Origin: Gammaproteobacteria bacterium
GTDB lineage: Bacteria; Pseudomonadota; Gammaproteobacteria; Steroidobacterales; JABDKV01
Assembly (NCBI GenBank): GCA_013003425.1
Contig: JABDJB010000006.1
Coordinates: 72,248-136,247, forward strand
Length of the DNA: 64,000 bases
Reading direction: 5' to 3'
Positions 17,822 to 27,724 of this stretch are shown one piece after another. Below the pieces are notes generated by a model. The model worked only from the letters and a program-made list of their open reading frames with translations, was not told the DNA's origin and did not search any database. How positions within the stretch are numbered: the stretch's first letter is position 1; every line of letters begins with the position of its first letter. The position numbers and the translations under genes were made by a program.

Positions 17822-19017
17822 ATCCGGATCTCGACCGGCTCCACCCCTACCCGTTTACCAGACTTGATGCGCTGCGCGCGTCACTGCAGCCACCACCGCA
17901 GCTGGATTTCATCAGCCTGGCAATAGGCGAACCCCGCCACGCGGCTCCCGGGTTCGTGGTCGAGGCGTTGTCCCGGGCCGGTGAAGATCTGGGCACCTAT
18001 CCACAGTCGGCGGGCCTGCCCGGCTTGCGCGCAGCCTGCGCACGCTGGCTTGAACGACGCTTCGAGCTTGCCGCCGGCAGCGTCGATGCCGCAACCAGCG
18101 TGCTGCCGCTCAGTGGCACGCGCGAGGGGCTGTTTGCACTGGCCCAGGCCGTTATTGATCGCAGCACAAACCCCACCGTGCTAATGCCCAACCCGTTCTA
18201 TCAGATTTATGAGGGTGCGGCGCTGATGGCCGGCGCCGAGCCCGTGTACGTCAATGCCACTGCGGCCAGCGGTTTCCTGCCAGACCTGGAGGCGGTGACG
18301 CAGGAGCAGTGGCGGCGTTGCCAGCTGCTGTACCTGTGTTCACCCGGTAACCCGACCGGCGCAGTGACAGGCCTGGACTACCTGGAGCGCGTGCTGGCAC
18401 TGGCCGATCGATATGGCTTTGTCGTCGCGGCCGATGAATGCTACGCCGAAATATATCGTGATGAACATGAACCACCGCCGTCGCTGCTGCAGGCCTGCGT
18501 ACAAACTGGCCGTGATGGTTTCGACAACTGCGTTGTGTTCCATTCACTGTCGAAGCGCTCCAACGTGCCGGGTATGCGCTCCGGTTTTGTCGCCGGCGAC
18601 CCGCGCATCATCGAAAAATTCCGCCTTTACCGCAGCTATCACGGGTGCGCCATGCCGATCCATCACCAGCAGGCGAGCATTGCGGCATGGAATGACGACC
18701 AACATGTAACAGCCAATCGCGCGCTTTACCGCGCAAAGTTCAACAGCGCGGGGCGGCGCATCGCGGCAACGCTGGGCTGTGCGCTGCCGGCTGCCGCCTT
18801 TTACCTGTGGGCCCCGGCCCCCGGTGGCGACGACGAACAATTCGCATCGCAGCTCTACAGCAAGCAGAATGTGCTGGCCCTGCCCGGCAGCTACCTCGCC
18901 CGCGAAACGACAGGTGGCAACCCCGGCAAGGGCATGGTGCGGCTGTCACTCGTGGCAACCGGGGCCGACTGCGACGCCGCAGCGGATCGCATAGAAGCGC
19001 TCGTCTCAGGAGCTTGA
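17818..19017 (+). CDS. dapC: Succinyldiaminopimelate transaminase
   Basis: PLP-dependent class I/II aminotransferase, 399 residues, predicted to make N-succinyl-LL-diaminopimelate for lysine and peptidoglycan. The PLP-lysine region reads FHSLSKRSNVPGMRSGF; upstream lie SPGNPTGAV and VVAADECYAEIY, with the Asp and Tyr that bind the cofactor. The GTG start at 17818 overlaps the glnD stop as GTGA. The assignment rests on fold plus position directly before dapD and dapE, since aminotransferases of this class have varied substrates. Confidence 0.9.
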   Translation: MNPDLDRLHPYPFTRLDALRASLQPPPQLDFISLAIGEPRHAAPGFVVEALSRAGEDLGTYPQSAGLPGLRAACARWLERRFELAAGSVDAATSVLPLSGTREGLFALAQAVIDRSTNPTVLMPNPFYQIYEGAALMAGAEPVYVNATAASGFLPDLEAVTQEQWRRCQLLYLCSPGNPTGAVTGLDYLERVLALADRYGFVVAADECYAEIYRDEHEPPPSLLQACVQTGRDGFDNCVVFHSLSKRSNVPGMRSGFVAGDPRIIEKFRLYRSYHGCAMPIHHQQASIAAWNDDQHVTANRALYRAKFNSAGRRIAATLGCALPAAAFYLWAPAPGGDDEQFASQLYSKQNVLALPGSYLARETTGGNPGKGMVRLSLVATGADCDAAADRIEALVSGA

Positions 19018-19023
19018 ACCACT

Positions 19024-19848
19024 ATGAATAATATCTCGCAACTAATTGATTCAGCATGGGAGATGGGCAGCGAGCTGACGCCTGAAACCGTCGGGAGCGA
19101 GCTGCTCGCTGCCGTCGGTGAGGCTCTCGACGAACTCGACCGCGGCGCCGTCAGGGTGGCTGAACCGGATGGCGATGGCTGGCGCGTCAACCAGTGGCTG
19201 AAGAAGGCCGTACTGCTGTCGTTCCGGCTGTTTCCCAACCGGCGGATGGATGCCGGCTACACCCGCTTTTACGACAAGGTACCGCTGAAGTACACCCAGC
19301 ACGATGAGGCCCGGTTCCGCGACGATGGCACCCGCGTGGTACCACCGGCCGTGGTGCGCCGCGGCGCCTACATCGCCCCGGATGTAGTGCTGATGCCCAG
19401 CTACGTCAACATCGGTGCCTACGTCGACAGCGGTTCCATGGTTGATACCTGGGCCACCGTGGGTTCGTGCGCACAGATCGGCAGGAATGTGCACATTTCC
19501 GGTGGCGCCGGCATTGGCGGGGTGCTGGAACCGTTGCAGGCCAATCCGACCATTATTGAAGACGACTGCTTCATCGGCGCGCGCTCGGAGGTTGTCGAAG
19601 GTGTAATTGTCGAGCGCGGCGCGGTGCTGTCAATGGGTGTATTCATCGGCCAGAGCACACGCATTTACGATCGCGAGCGAGACGAAGTCACTTACGGCCG
19701 GGTGCCGGCCGGTGCCGTAGTCGTGCCGGGCAGCCTGCCCGCAGACAACGGCCGCTACAGCCTCGCGTGCGCGGTGATCGTCAAGCGCGTCGATGCAAAA
19801 ACCCGCGCCAAGGTTGGGCTAAACGAGTTACTGCGCGGTATTCGATGA
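19024..19848 (+). CDS. dapD: 2,3,4,5-tetrahydropyridine-2,6-dicarboxylate N-succinyltransferase
   Basis: Succinylates tetrahydrodipicolinate in the succinylase branch of lysine biosynthesis. 274 residues, as in E. coli. An N-terminal helical domain is followed by a hexapeptide-repeat helix; [20 protein letters not shown] and [18 protein letters not shown] are typical, and GTGAxxxP-like closing segments precede the C-terminus. Six nt downstream of dapC; overlaps dapE by 4 nt (ATGA). Confidence 0.97.
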   Translation: MNNISQLIDSAWEMGSELTPETVGSELLAAVGEALDELDRGAVRVAEPDGDGWRVNQWLKKAVLLSFRLFPNRRMDAGYTRFYDKVPLKYTQHDEARFRDDGTRVVPPAVVRRGAYIAPDVVLMPSYVNIGAYVDSGSMVDTWATVGSCAQIGRNVHISGGAGIGGVLEPLQANPTIIEDDCFIGARSEVVEGVIVERGAVLSMGVFIGQSTRIYDRERDEVTYGRVPAGAVVVPGSLPADNGRYSLACAVIVKRVDAKTRAKVGLNELLRGIR

Positions 19849-20969
19849 GCGACGTCGTCGACCTCAGCCGCGAACTGATCCGTCGTCGTTCTGTTACGCC
19901 GGCTGATGACGGCTGCCAGCAACTCATTGCCGACCGTCTCGACGCGCTGGGCTTCGTTATCGAGGATATGCCATTCGGCGAAGTAACTAACCTGTGGGCG
20001 CGGCGTGGCAATGTCCGCCCCGTATTCTGCTTTGCCGGCCACACTGATGTGGTGCCGTCCGGCCCGCTTGAGGAGTGGCACAGCGACCCGTTCGAACCAA
20101 CGCTTCGTGACGGCCTGCTGTACGGTCGTGGTGCGGCCGATATGAAAGGCAGCATCGCCGCCATGCTGGTGGCGACCGAGGCATTTGTTAGCAGCAACCC
20201 CGGCCACGACGGCTCGATCGCATTCCTGATTACCAGCGACGAAGAAGGCATTGCCGACGACGGTACAAAGCGCGTCATGGAGACCCTGACCGCGCGTGAA
20301 GAATGGATTGATTTCTGCCTGGTTGGCGAACCGACCAGCAACCGCAGCGTCGGCGACACGGTGCGTATCGGGCGGCGTGGGTCCCTGCACGGCAAGCTGA
20401 CCCTGCGCGGCGTGCAGGGTCATATCGCCTATCCCGACCAGGCCGACAACCCGATACACCGGCTGGCCCCGGCGCTGACCGAACTTTGCACGGAACAGTG
20501 GGATGAAGGTAATGAACATTTTCCGCGCACCACGCTGCAGGTTTCCAACCTGCGCTCCGGCACCGGCGCCGACAATGTGATACCCGGCGTGCTGGAAGCA
20601 CTGTTCAACTTTCGCTTTTCCACCGCCGTTACCGTTGATCAACTAAGACAGCGTGTCCACGCAATCCTCGACCGCCACAAGTTGAACTACAAAATCGACT
20701 GGCGCGTTGGCGGCCATCCGTTTCTGACCGAACACGGTCGCCTGATCGATGCGGTACGCGCCGCCATCCGCGGGCGCACCGGCAATGACACCGAGCTGTC
20801 GACTGCCGGCGGCACCAGCGACGGCCGCTTTATCGCGCCGAGCGGCGCCGAAGTGGTCGAACTGGGCCCGGTTAACGCCAGCATCCACCGTATCGACGAG
20901 CATGTCGATACTGCAGAGCTCGACACGCTTGCAGCTCTTTACGAAGACATCCTGGGCAAGCTGCTTTAA
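19845..20969 (+). CDS. dapE: Succinyl-diaminopimelate desuccinylase
   Basis: Zinc-dependent M20 peptidase-family enzyme that releases LL-diaminopimelate. The coding start is ATG 19845 ([23 protein letters not shown]) overlapping dapD; the open frame extends further but inside dapD. 374 residues, family length. Motifs: [12 protein letters not shown] (first metal His and catalytic Asp), [11 protein letters not shown] (bridging Asp), ITSDEEG (catalytic Glu and metal Glu), and [11 protein letters not shown]. The stop overlaps the convergent haem lipoprotein gene by 4 nt. Confidence 0.97.
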   Translation: MSDVVDLSRELIRRRSVTPADDGCQQLIADRLDALGFVIEDMPFGEVTNLWARRGNVRPVFCFAGHTDVVPSGPLEEWHSDPFEPTLRDGLLYGRGAADMKGSIAAMLVATEAFVSSNPGHDGSIAFLITSDEEGIADDGTKRVMETLTAREEWIDFCLVGEPTSNRSVGDTVRIGRRGSLHGKLTLRGVQGHIAYPDQADNPIHRLAPALTELCTEQWDEGNEHFPRTTLQVSNLRSGTGADNVIPGVLEALFNFRFSTAVTVDQLRQRVHAILDRHKLNYKIDWRVGGHPFLTEHGRLIDAVRAAIRGRTGNDTELSTAGGTSDGRFIAPSGAEVVELGPVNASIHRIDEHVDTAELDTLAALYEDILGKLL

Positions 20970-22888
20970 TTACAGAACGCTGGATCGCTGCCACACGGCG
21001 CGCCGTTTCGTATCCAGTTCAGCAGCGTGTTGAATCTTGTCTTCCCTGAAGCATTGCCGCGATCCAGCACGATACCGCCACCATGCTGTAGTGCAGTCGG
21101 CTTGGTCAGCAGCAGACTGTTCTCCGGCTCGATGAGATTTACCCGTTCCAGCACATCCCGGTAAAGCCCGGGATTGGTGTCATCAAAAAACACCGCCATG
21201 CCGGGAAATTCCATTCCGGGCCGGTGGCATGACACGCAGCTGCGCCCGCTGCCCGGATCCGCCAGCACGGTGCGGATATCGGCCGCGAATGTCAGCTCTT
21301 CAGGCGCAGGACGCAGCATGCTGTCGACGGTCAGCGTTACCTCCGATGACGCGCTGCCCATCGCATTGCTTGCTGAGAGCGTCAGTACATACTGACCATC
21401 GGTATCAGTGGAAAGCGTGGTAACGGGGCTGGCAGCGTTGGCCAGGCTGGATTGAGCACCAACCGGGGATTCGCTGATGGCCCAGGAAAAGCTGTCGGCG
21501 AGCAGGCTGGCTGAAGCATCCTGGACTGCCGGTGAAGTCACCGTACGGTCAGCTCCGCCAAGCGGCACCGGGCGTCCCGGCCGAACCACGTTGCCACCCT
21601 GATCCAGCACGTCGAAACCCGCCAGGAAACTGGCGAGAAACGTTGGCGGACCGGACGGGTTACGCCAGAAGGCTGTGTAATTTAGCAGCGACAGCGGCAT
21701 ATTGGCGCGACGGTAGACGCGATCGATAATCTCGTCGTTGTAGCTGATAAATTTTTCGTAACTGCTGAAATTTATCGCGTTGCCCAGCGGCACGCCGTCT
21801 ACTACGGCGGCTGGAGCATAAAGCTCACCGGCATTTGTGCCACGAATCGCGTGGCACTCGATACAGTGGGGCAAGACCACTTCACGGTAAAGCAACTCGA
21901 CACCGTCCGGACGATTTGCACCGCGTCGCCAGCCTTCAGGTACAAAATCGGCATCGTAGGAGCCGGCAGAAAAATTATCGTAAGGCCCGGCCACCAGCTC
22001 GATGGCGAAATCAGCGTTCCATTTCGCCACTTCATCCTCGGAACGAGCACCGATCTCTACGAACTGCTGGTGCACCAGTTGATTGATGATCTTGATCTGG
22101 CCCTGCTGCATTTCTTCTTCGGACTCTGAGAATTCGAAAGTAGTCGGCTCAAGAATGTTCATCTTCAACGATTTCAGCGAGTCGAGAGGAAAGCTGCCAT
22201 CGGTGTTCAGGGGCAGAGCTTTACCGCCATGACACGCGAAACACACGGTAGGCATGGATTTTTCGCCGCGCCCATCAGCATTGAGAAAAGTCCGCCGCGC
22301 TTGACGCCCGTTCGCTTCGGGCGGGCCAAAGGTGAACATCTTCACGATTCTGTCAGAGGAGGGGTCAGTCGGATTAACCGGGCTGAATTCTATTGCGTTG
22401 GTGGAAAACAGGAAGTCCCGGTCCGGCTCCTGCGCCGCCTGCAGGTTGAGCGGACCGTATCGGGTGGCATCCCCCGGCGTAGCCTGCACCACATAATTGT
22501 CAACGAATACCGCAATACCACCGTCGGCGCGCTGGCGAGCGTACATATCGCGGCCGTAGCCGAGATCTTTGGTATCGCGGAATGTGGCGTGGGCGGATAC
22601 GCCGTTATCAAATCCGTTGACGGCCTTCCAGGCAGCCAGGGTGGTGCGTCGTTCGAACGGGTCGACTGCGTCATAGTACGCCTGCGCATACTCCTCTGAC
22701 GAGATTCGGCTCTGGCCATCGACCGTCTGGGTGTTATCGAACAGCAGAAAATTGTCCGGCTCTACTGTTGCGTCGACGGTCGGCGGCGGAGGCACAATAT
22801 CCTTGTCGCCGCCCGACCCGCTGGGGCAGCCGCCCAGCCCGACCACGCCAAGCATGAACACAACGCTATGGGTTATCCGCCGGTACAT
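20966..22888 (-). CDS. Three-haem c-type lipoprotein with an Ig/PKD-like domain
   Basis: 640 residues; function unknown. A hydrophobic N-terminus ends in lipobox VGLGGC (Cys21), so it is probably a lipoprotein. Three CXXCH haem-attachment sites are visible: CFACH (216-220), CIECH (342-346) and CVSCH (551-555). A beta-sandwich (about 430-525, ending [10 protein letters not shown]) separates the second and third. The C-terminal part (DIRTVL...SCVSCHRPG...[13 protein letters not shown]) resembles mono-haem cytochrome domains of environmental bacteria. It is the last gene of a three-gene minus-strand set with a barrel and a giant mono-haem protein. An electron-transfer role is inference. Confidence 0.85.
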   Translation of the reverse strand: MYRRITHSVVFMLGVVGLGGCPSGSGGDKDIVPPPPTVDATVEPDNFLLFDNTQTVDGQSRISSEEYAQAYYDAVDPFERRTTLAAWKAVNGFDNGVSAHATFRDTKDLGYGRDMYARQRADGGIAVFVDNYVVQATPGDATRYGPLNLQAAQEPDRDFLFSTNAIEFSPVNPTDPSSDRIVKMFTFGPPEANGRQARRTFLNADGRGEKSMPTVCFACHGGKALPLNTDGSFPLDSLKSLKMNILEPTTFEFSESEEEMQQGQIKIINQLVHQQFVEIGARSEDEVAKWNADFAIELVAGPYDNFSAGSYDADFVPEGWRRGANRPDGVELLYREVVLPHCIECHAIRGTNAGELYAPAAVVDGVPLGNAINFSSYEKFISYNDEIIDRVYRRANMPLSLLNYTAFWRNPSGPPTFLASFLAGFDVLDQGGNVVRPGRPVPLGGADRTVTSPAVQDASASLLADSFSWAISESPVGAQSSLANAASPVTTLSTDTDGQYVLTLSASNAMGSASSEVTLTVDSMLRPAPEELTFAADIRTVLADPGSGRSCVSCHRPGMEFPGMAVFFDDTNPGLYRDVLERVNLIEPENSLLLTKPTALQHGGGIVLDRGNASGKTRFNTLLNWIRNGAPCGSDPAFCN

Positions 22889-23791
22889 CTAAAACCTCAG
22901 CAGCAAGCTGGCATTGAATGACGACACGTTATATTCATTGGCGACCGCATTGACCCTTATGTGCGCTGCCGAAACATCCAGCGCAACGCGTCTGCCCAGT
23001 GGCTTGTTAATGCCGAGCACGAGCATGTTGACGTTTGCCGGCAGGCGATAGGCGAGCCAGCTGCCGCAATAGGCTTTATTGAAAGCCTCATCCGGCTCGA
23101 TCGCGGCCGCCTGCGCTACCAGGTTGAAAATATCGAGTGCCGGCGCACCATTGCAGAAGGAATCCTGGGATGTCGACCAGACATCGCCGTGTATGTAGCT
23201 GTAGGTACCATAGAAAGCCCAGCCGGTCCGGTTGGTGTAGTCGGCATTGGCAAATACACGTGCCCGTTTCTGATCGAAAACTATTCCGTCGGATACTTCG
23301 CGCTGGTACTCGAAACCGACCGTAGCCAGTACCCTGTCGGTAAGTCGCCTGGATACCAGCAGCTGGCTGCTGTATGCAGTGACATCTCGCTGCTCCACAT
23401 CGTATTCCTTCAGGCGAATACTGGTATTGAACTGATAAAAGGGGGCGAACAGGCCCATCCGGTGCTGCCAGCGGTACACAAACTGCGCACCGGCAGCCAC
23501 ATGACTGAGGCCGTCGACGTAGCGGACGAACTCTGATTCGACAAAGGCGCGCAACGTGAGCACCTGCTCAACCGAAATCTCACGGATATAAGATGCTGCA
23601 AAGCTGCCGCGCAGCATCTTGTCATCGACGATGTCGCGCTCGCGTTCGGCCCGGCCGATATTGTCGTCATACACCGTCGATACTTCCGCATCGAACAACC
23701 ACTGGGTCTCAACCTCATTCTCGGCATAAACCGCAGGCACCAGCAGCAGGCCGGCAAGTAACAGCGATACTGGATTCCAGTGGCACCTCAT
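22889..23791 (-). CDS. Outer-membrane beta-barrel protein, unknown function
   Basis: 300 residues. A Sec signal peptide (cleavage near VYA-EN, residue 24) is followed by alternating amphipathic strands rich in Tyr, Phe and Arg, e.g. QFVYRWQHRMGLFAPFYQF, and the chain ends in LLLRF with a terminal Phe, the BAM recognition feature. This predicts a barrel of roughly 12-14 strands. The stop is immediately before the haem lipoprotein start, and the start overlaps the giant gene's end by 4 nt, so the three are probably co-translated. Two Cys (in DSFCNGAPAL and KAYCGSWLAY) could form a disulfide. Confidence 0.8.
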   Translation of the reverse strand: MRCHWNPVSLLLAGLLLVPAVYAENEVETQWLFDAEVSTVYDDNIGRAERERDIVDDKMLRGSFAASYIREISVEQVLTLRAFVESEFVRYVDGLSHVAAGAQFVYRWQHRMGLFAPFYQFNTSIRLKEYDVEQRDVTAYSSQLLVSRRLTDRVLATVGFEYQREVSDGIVFDQKRARVFANADYTNRTGWAFYGTYSYIHGDVWSTSQDSFCNGAPALDIFNLVAQAAAIEPDEAFNKAYCGSWLAYRLPANVNMLVLGINKPLGRRVALDVSAAHIRVNAVANEYNVSSFNASLLLRF

Positions 23792-26700
23792 CGTTGCACA
23801 CGCCCTGCTACACGGGCCAGCAGCAACAACAGCAGTGCTGACAGGAATAACAGCCCCAACGTGCCGCTGCCACGCGGCCCGCTGGTCGGCGGCGGGTTTG
23901 CCTGCTGCGGCGTGTTGACCGAGCCGGGCACCGTTGGCCTGACGGCAACACCACCCGGGTCGCGGATGACCCCGTCGGCCACGCCGTCGGCGTCATTCGG
24001 GCCACCGTCGGTCAGCACCAGCTGGACACAGTCGGTAAAAATCTGCAGCCCCGGCTGGTAAGCACTATCGCCTGGCGCGGGGCACTCGCCATCAACACTG
24101 CGGGCCGAGCCGATCGTATCGGTGCCGTTTTCGACAAACGTTGACCAGACGCCGCCGGAGAACTTCCGATAGCTGGCATCGATGGGCACCGCAATGGTTT
24201 GCGGCAATACTACTGAAGCCGCAGGCTGAGCCAGCGAAAGGCCGCGTACTTCAAAGTCATGCACGCTACCGATCATTGTGAATTCGTCGTCCGGTACCGG
24301 CTGCCCGGCCGCATCCGTTACGTCGACGGTGCTGATCCGTGCGCCACCGACCTGCGCCGCAATCGCAAAATCGCCGAGCGCGAGCGTAGTGCCGGGACTG
24401 GTGCGCAACAGTCGGGAATAGCGATCCGACGTCCTGCCGTTGAGCAGAGTCGGATCGTCAACCGGGTCGAGAAAATCGGGCAGGCCATCGCCGTCACTGT
24501 CCCCCAGCCCCTCGTCCCGGTCTTCGATGCCATCACCGTCGGTATCGGCGCCCTCAACCAGTTCCGGCCTGGTTGCCGCAACAACAATGACAGCCGACGC
24601 GACAGTCCGGGCAAGCCCGTCATCGACCGTAACGCCGACGACGAAATTGCCCGGGCCGGAAATTTCCGGATCGAAGGTGTACTGGCTGCCCGATACCACA
24701 CCGCCGAGCTCGCTGGCCGTCGCCGTCCAGTCAAATGTCAGCTCGTCGCCATTGGGATCGGTGGCAATTGCCGAAATAATTACCGGCCCCTTGTCCAGGT
24801 AGACGACCTTGCCAAAAATTATTTCGAACCATCCTTCCAACTGCATGGCAACAAAGCTCACTGCAGGAGCGATGTTCTGCTCAACGATCGCAACGGAGTG
24901 CGTCACCGCGCTGCTGAGCGCGACATTGTCGCTGTTACGGGTCAGCGTGACGCTGAAGGTCTCGGTACCCTCCGCAACGCCATCATCATTAACCGTAACT
25001 GAAATCAGACCCGATCTGCCGCTGTTGATGACCAGCGTACCGTCGGCAAGATCATGGTCAGCTGCATCTGCCGTCGTGGCCGTTACAGCGTAATCAAGTG
25101 TCACCGGATACACGGGCGCATCACCATTGAGCGTCACCGGTATTGAAATGACCCGGCCCTCACCAGTGACCGTCGCACCAGCCAGCGTAACCAGTGGCAA
25201 CACGTCCAGTTGCTGCGTCTCTGTCGCAATATTGGGCACAGTGGCCAGATCGGCCGCCGACAGCTCGATCAGATACCGTCCCGGCCGGTATGGACCGGTC
25301 GGATCAGGAGTCACTGCCACCGGTCCGTCCTTGAAGTCGTTCGCAGCGGCGCCGAGGTCTACGTCGGTGACATAGCCGGTCGCAACAACCGTAAGGTCGC
25401 TGGCGGTGATTTCCGGCGCGACGGTGTCCACCAGGATCGCGCCGCAGCTCGTATCCCCGTCCATATCGCACAATGCGAATTCCTCGGCGTTGGTCAGGCC
25501 ATCGCCGTCGCTATCGAGCGCGCCATCCGACGCATCACGCGGATCCAGCCCATTCGCTACTTCGGCAATATCGCCCACGCCGTCATTGTCATCATCCGGA
25601 TCGCAGGTATCGCCGAGTTCATCCAGATCGAAATCCTCCTGGTCAGCGTTAGCATCGTTCGGGCAGTTATCATCGTAGTCAGCGACGAGGTCCGCATCAG
25701 TGTCGAGCAGCTCGACGGTAATATTCAGCAACTGACTCTGCAGCAGGGAGCCATCTTCGCCGCCATCCTGCACCTGCAGCGTTACGCTGTATTGTCCCGC
25801 GGTGTTTTCTCCGGGTGTCCAGTTAACGAGCCCGACGCTGGAGACTTCCATGCCGGCAGGAATTGATCCTGCCAGGCTCCAGGTGATTGCTCCGGAACCA
25901 TCGTTGGCGTCATCAACATCGTCAAGATTGCTGCCGGCATCGACGCTTAGCAGGCTCAGTTCTGTCACTTGCTGATCAGCAAACCCTGTTAATACCGGCT
26001 GATCATTTACCGCAGTAACCTCCACCGTAATCTGCGCCGGGTTTGAATTGAAAAGCCCTGCGCTCGCGGTGAACTGGAAGCCGTCGGTGCCGAAAAAATC
26101 CGCATCCGGCGTATAAGTCACGTTCGGTGGCGTACCGACGAGAGTGCCATTCGCGGGGCCGGAATTCTCGACAATTGAAAATCCGGAAATGGGCGGGGTA
26201 TTTGGATCGACCAGCTGTGCGGTCAACACGATGGGTAGCTGATTATCCTCCGCTACCGTCAGCGCCTCCTGTGCTTGTGCCAATGGTGGCGCCACATCTG
26301 TCACGTCAATCATAACCGTGGCCGAGTCAGAATCAACAATTCCATCATTGACGATGAAATCAAAGCTATCGCCACCCGCGAAGCCGGGATTGGGCGTATA
26401 CACAACCGCAGGAATTGCGCTGACATCGAGCATGCCATTTGCCGGTTGCCGGATAACGGAGAATGAAAACACCTGGTTAACGTCATCGATGTCCTGCCCC
26501 GCCAACACGACATTTACCGATGAGTTTTCCAGCACCGAAACATCCTGGGCTGAGGCAACCGGCGCGTCATTGACAGGATTCACGGTTATAGAAACGGAGG
26601 CGGGACTGCTGCTGCCAATGTCGTTAGCTTCGAAAGCGAACTGGTCATCGCCATTGAAATTCAGGTTCGGCGTGTAAAAAAGGTTTGGCGGCGTGCCGGA

Positions 26701-27516
26701 CAGGACGCCGTTCGCTGGTCCCGAGGTAACAACAAAACCCGTCACACCGTCGGAATTTTGCGCCGTCAGCGTAATTGGCGCCGAATCCTGTGGATCCTCA
26801 TTGAGCGAGACACTTTGTGGCGTTGCAACCGGGCAGGAATCTGTAGTGAACTCCGGGGCATTTCCTTCTGCTGATCCTGCGCTGGACATACCATCCAACC
26901 GGAACTGATACGTGGTACCGCACTTCAGAGTGGGGCTGGCGAGGTTTGCGTTCGCTGACTGTGACTCGAGGCCGCCACCCGTGTTGGCGGCATCAAAGTT
27001 AGCCGCAATGGTGTTGTCGAACGCCAAATTCTCGCCGTATGCGAATTCGTAGATGGCGTTATTCCCGCCATTGGTATTGAGCGTGCCGTTGAGAGTTGCG
27101 CTGTTTTTGCCGACCCCCGTCGCCGGCAACGTCGTAACCGTCGGTGCAGCTTCCAGGAGCGCCGTTGCATCGCGCCACGCTCGCACCAGCGCGATCAGGG
27201 ACGAGTCCAGCAAGCCACCAATGCAGTCGGGTGGCATCGGTTCAAGCGCCGGGTTGAAGCCAGGGTCATCAGGATCAATGCGCCTCAAAACAGTCGCGAT
27301 CGATACCTTTGCCGTGTTGAAATCCGTGTAGTTGCTGGAATCAGCGAAGTAACAAGGTGCGGTGCTGGCATGGCACGCTGTACAGTTAGGCGCGAACACC
27401 TGATCGCTAACGCCTTCCGTGCCGTTCCAGGTAACGGTTGCCGAAAGAGCGAGTGGTACGCAATATAGGGCCAGCGCAAAAAGCACACGCCGCAGCCAAG
27501 CCACGTAACACGACAT
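23788..27516 (-). CDS. Giant surface protein: mono-haem N-terminus, Ig-like repeats, choice-of-anchor U-like end
   Basis: About 1242 residues, exported (signal peptide to about residue 27). In order: one haem site CTACH (46-50) with a possible Met ligand in ALEPMPPDC; a fibronectin-like segment (about 125-230); at least three cadherin/VCBS-like repeats with NDAP, GPANG and YTPNPGFAG signatures (230-560); calcium loops of thrombospondin type 3 kind (DTDADLVADYDDNCP, 620-700); a Calx-beta-like domain (about 800-900); a PKD-like domain; further DTDGDGIEDRDEG loops; a choice-of-anchor-like region ending DGVIRDPGG; then a Ser/Pro/Gly linker, hydrophobic helix and basic tail (VAGRVQR) as in CTERM sorting tails. 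The start is ATG 27516 or the adjacent GTG 27519. Confidence 0.82.
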   Translation of the reverse strand: MSCYVAWLRRVLFALALYCVPLALSATVTWNGTEGVSDQVFAPNCTACHASTAPCYFADSSNYTDFNTAKVSIATVLRRIDPDDPGFNPALEPMPPDCIGGLLDSSLIALVRAWRDATALLEAAPTVTTLPATGVGKNSATLNGTLNTNGGNNAIYEFAYGENLAFDNTIAANFDAANTGGGLESQSANANLASPTLKCGTTYQFRLDGMSSAGSAEGNAPEFTTDSCPVATPQSVSLNEDPQDSAPITLTAQNSDGVTGFVVTSGPANGVLSGTPPNLFYTPNLNFNGDDQFAFEANDIGSSSPASVSITVNPVNDAPVASAQDVSVLENSSVNVVLAGQDIDDVNQVFSFSVIRQPANGMLDVSAIPAVVYTPNPGFAGGDSFDFIVNDGIVDSDSATVMIDVTDVAPPLAQAQEALTVAEDNQLPIVLTAQLVDPNTPPISGFSIVENSGPANGTLVGTPPNVTYTPDADFFGTDGFQFTASAGLFNSNPAQITVEVTAVNDQPVLTGFADQQVTELSLLSVDAGSNLDDVDDANDGSGAITWSLAGSIPAGMEVSSVGLVNWTPGENTAGQYSVTLQVQDGGEDGSLLQSQLLNITVELLDTDADLVADYDDNCPNDANADQEDFDLDELGDTCDPDDDNDGVGDIAEVANGLDPRDASDGALDSDGDGLTNAEEFALCDMDGDTSCGAILVDTVAPEITASDLTVVATGYVTDVDLGAAANDFKDGPVAVTPDPTGPYRPGRYLIELSAADLATVPNIATETQQLDVLPLVTLAGATVTGEGRVISIPVTLNGDAPVYPVTLDYAVTATTADAADHDLADGTLVINSGRSGLISVTVNDDGVAEGTETFSVTLTRNSDNVALSSAVTHSVAIVEQNIAPAVSFVAMQLEGWFEIIFGKVVYLDKGPVIISAIATDPNGDELTFDWTATASELGGVVSGSQYTFDPEISGPGNFVVGVTVDDGLARTVASAVIVVAATRPELVEGADTDGDGIEDRDEGLGDSDGDGLPDFLDPVDDPTLLNGRTSDRYSRLLRTSPGTTLALGDFAIAAQVGGARISTVDVTDAAGQPVPDDEFTMIGSVHDFEVRGLSLAQPAASVVLPQTIAVPIDASYRKFSGGVWSTFVENGTDTIGSARSVDGECPAPGDSAYQPGLQIFTDCVQLVLTDGGPNDADGVADGVIRDPGGVAVRPTVPGSVNTPQQANPPPTSGPRGSGTLGLLFLSALLLLLLARVAGRVQR

Positions 27517-27519
27517 CAC

Positions 27520-27724
27520 CCGGTCCCCATCCTTTCAGTTCTTGTTGCGGAGGCAGCTATTATCAATCCAGCATAGACGAGTGCGCTGCACCATTCCATA
27601 AACAATTTTGCTGGTTACATTTATCGGTTGTTTTTGATGACTACGGCGTACTACTCTTGCGCGATACCTGTTGCGATGGCGTGATCAGCTACAGGCACTA
27701 CTTATAACTACAAAAGGAATCAGG
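27520..27724. other. Divergent intergenic region, giant surface gene / FecR gene
   Basis: 205 nt between divergently transcribed genes, so both promoters must lie here. I see AT-rich GATAAT on the minus strand and TTATAA at 27702-27707 on the plus strand as possible -10 elements, but no convincing -35 partners. No ORF or palindromic operator stands out. Confidence 0.4.
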
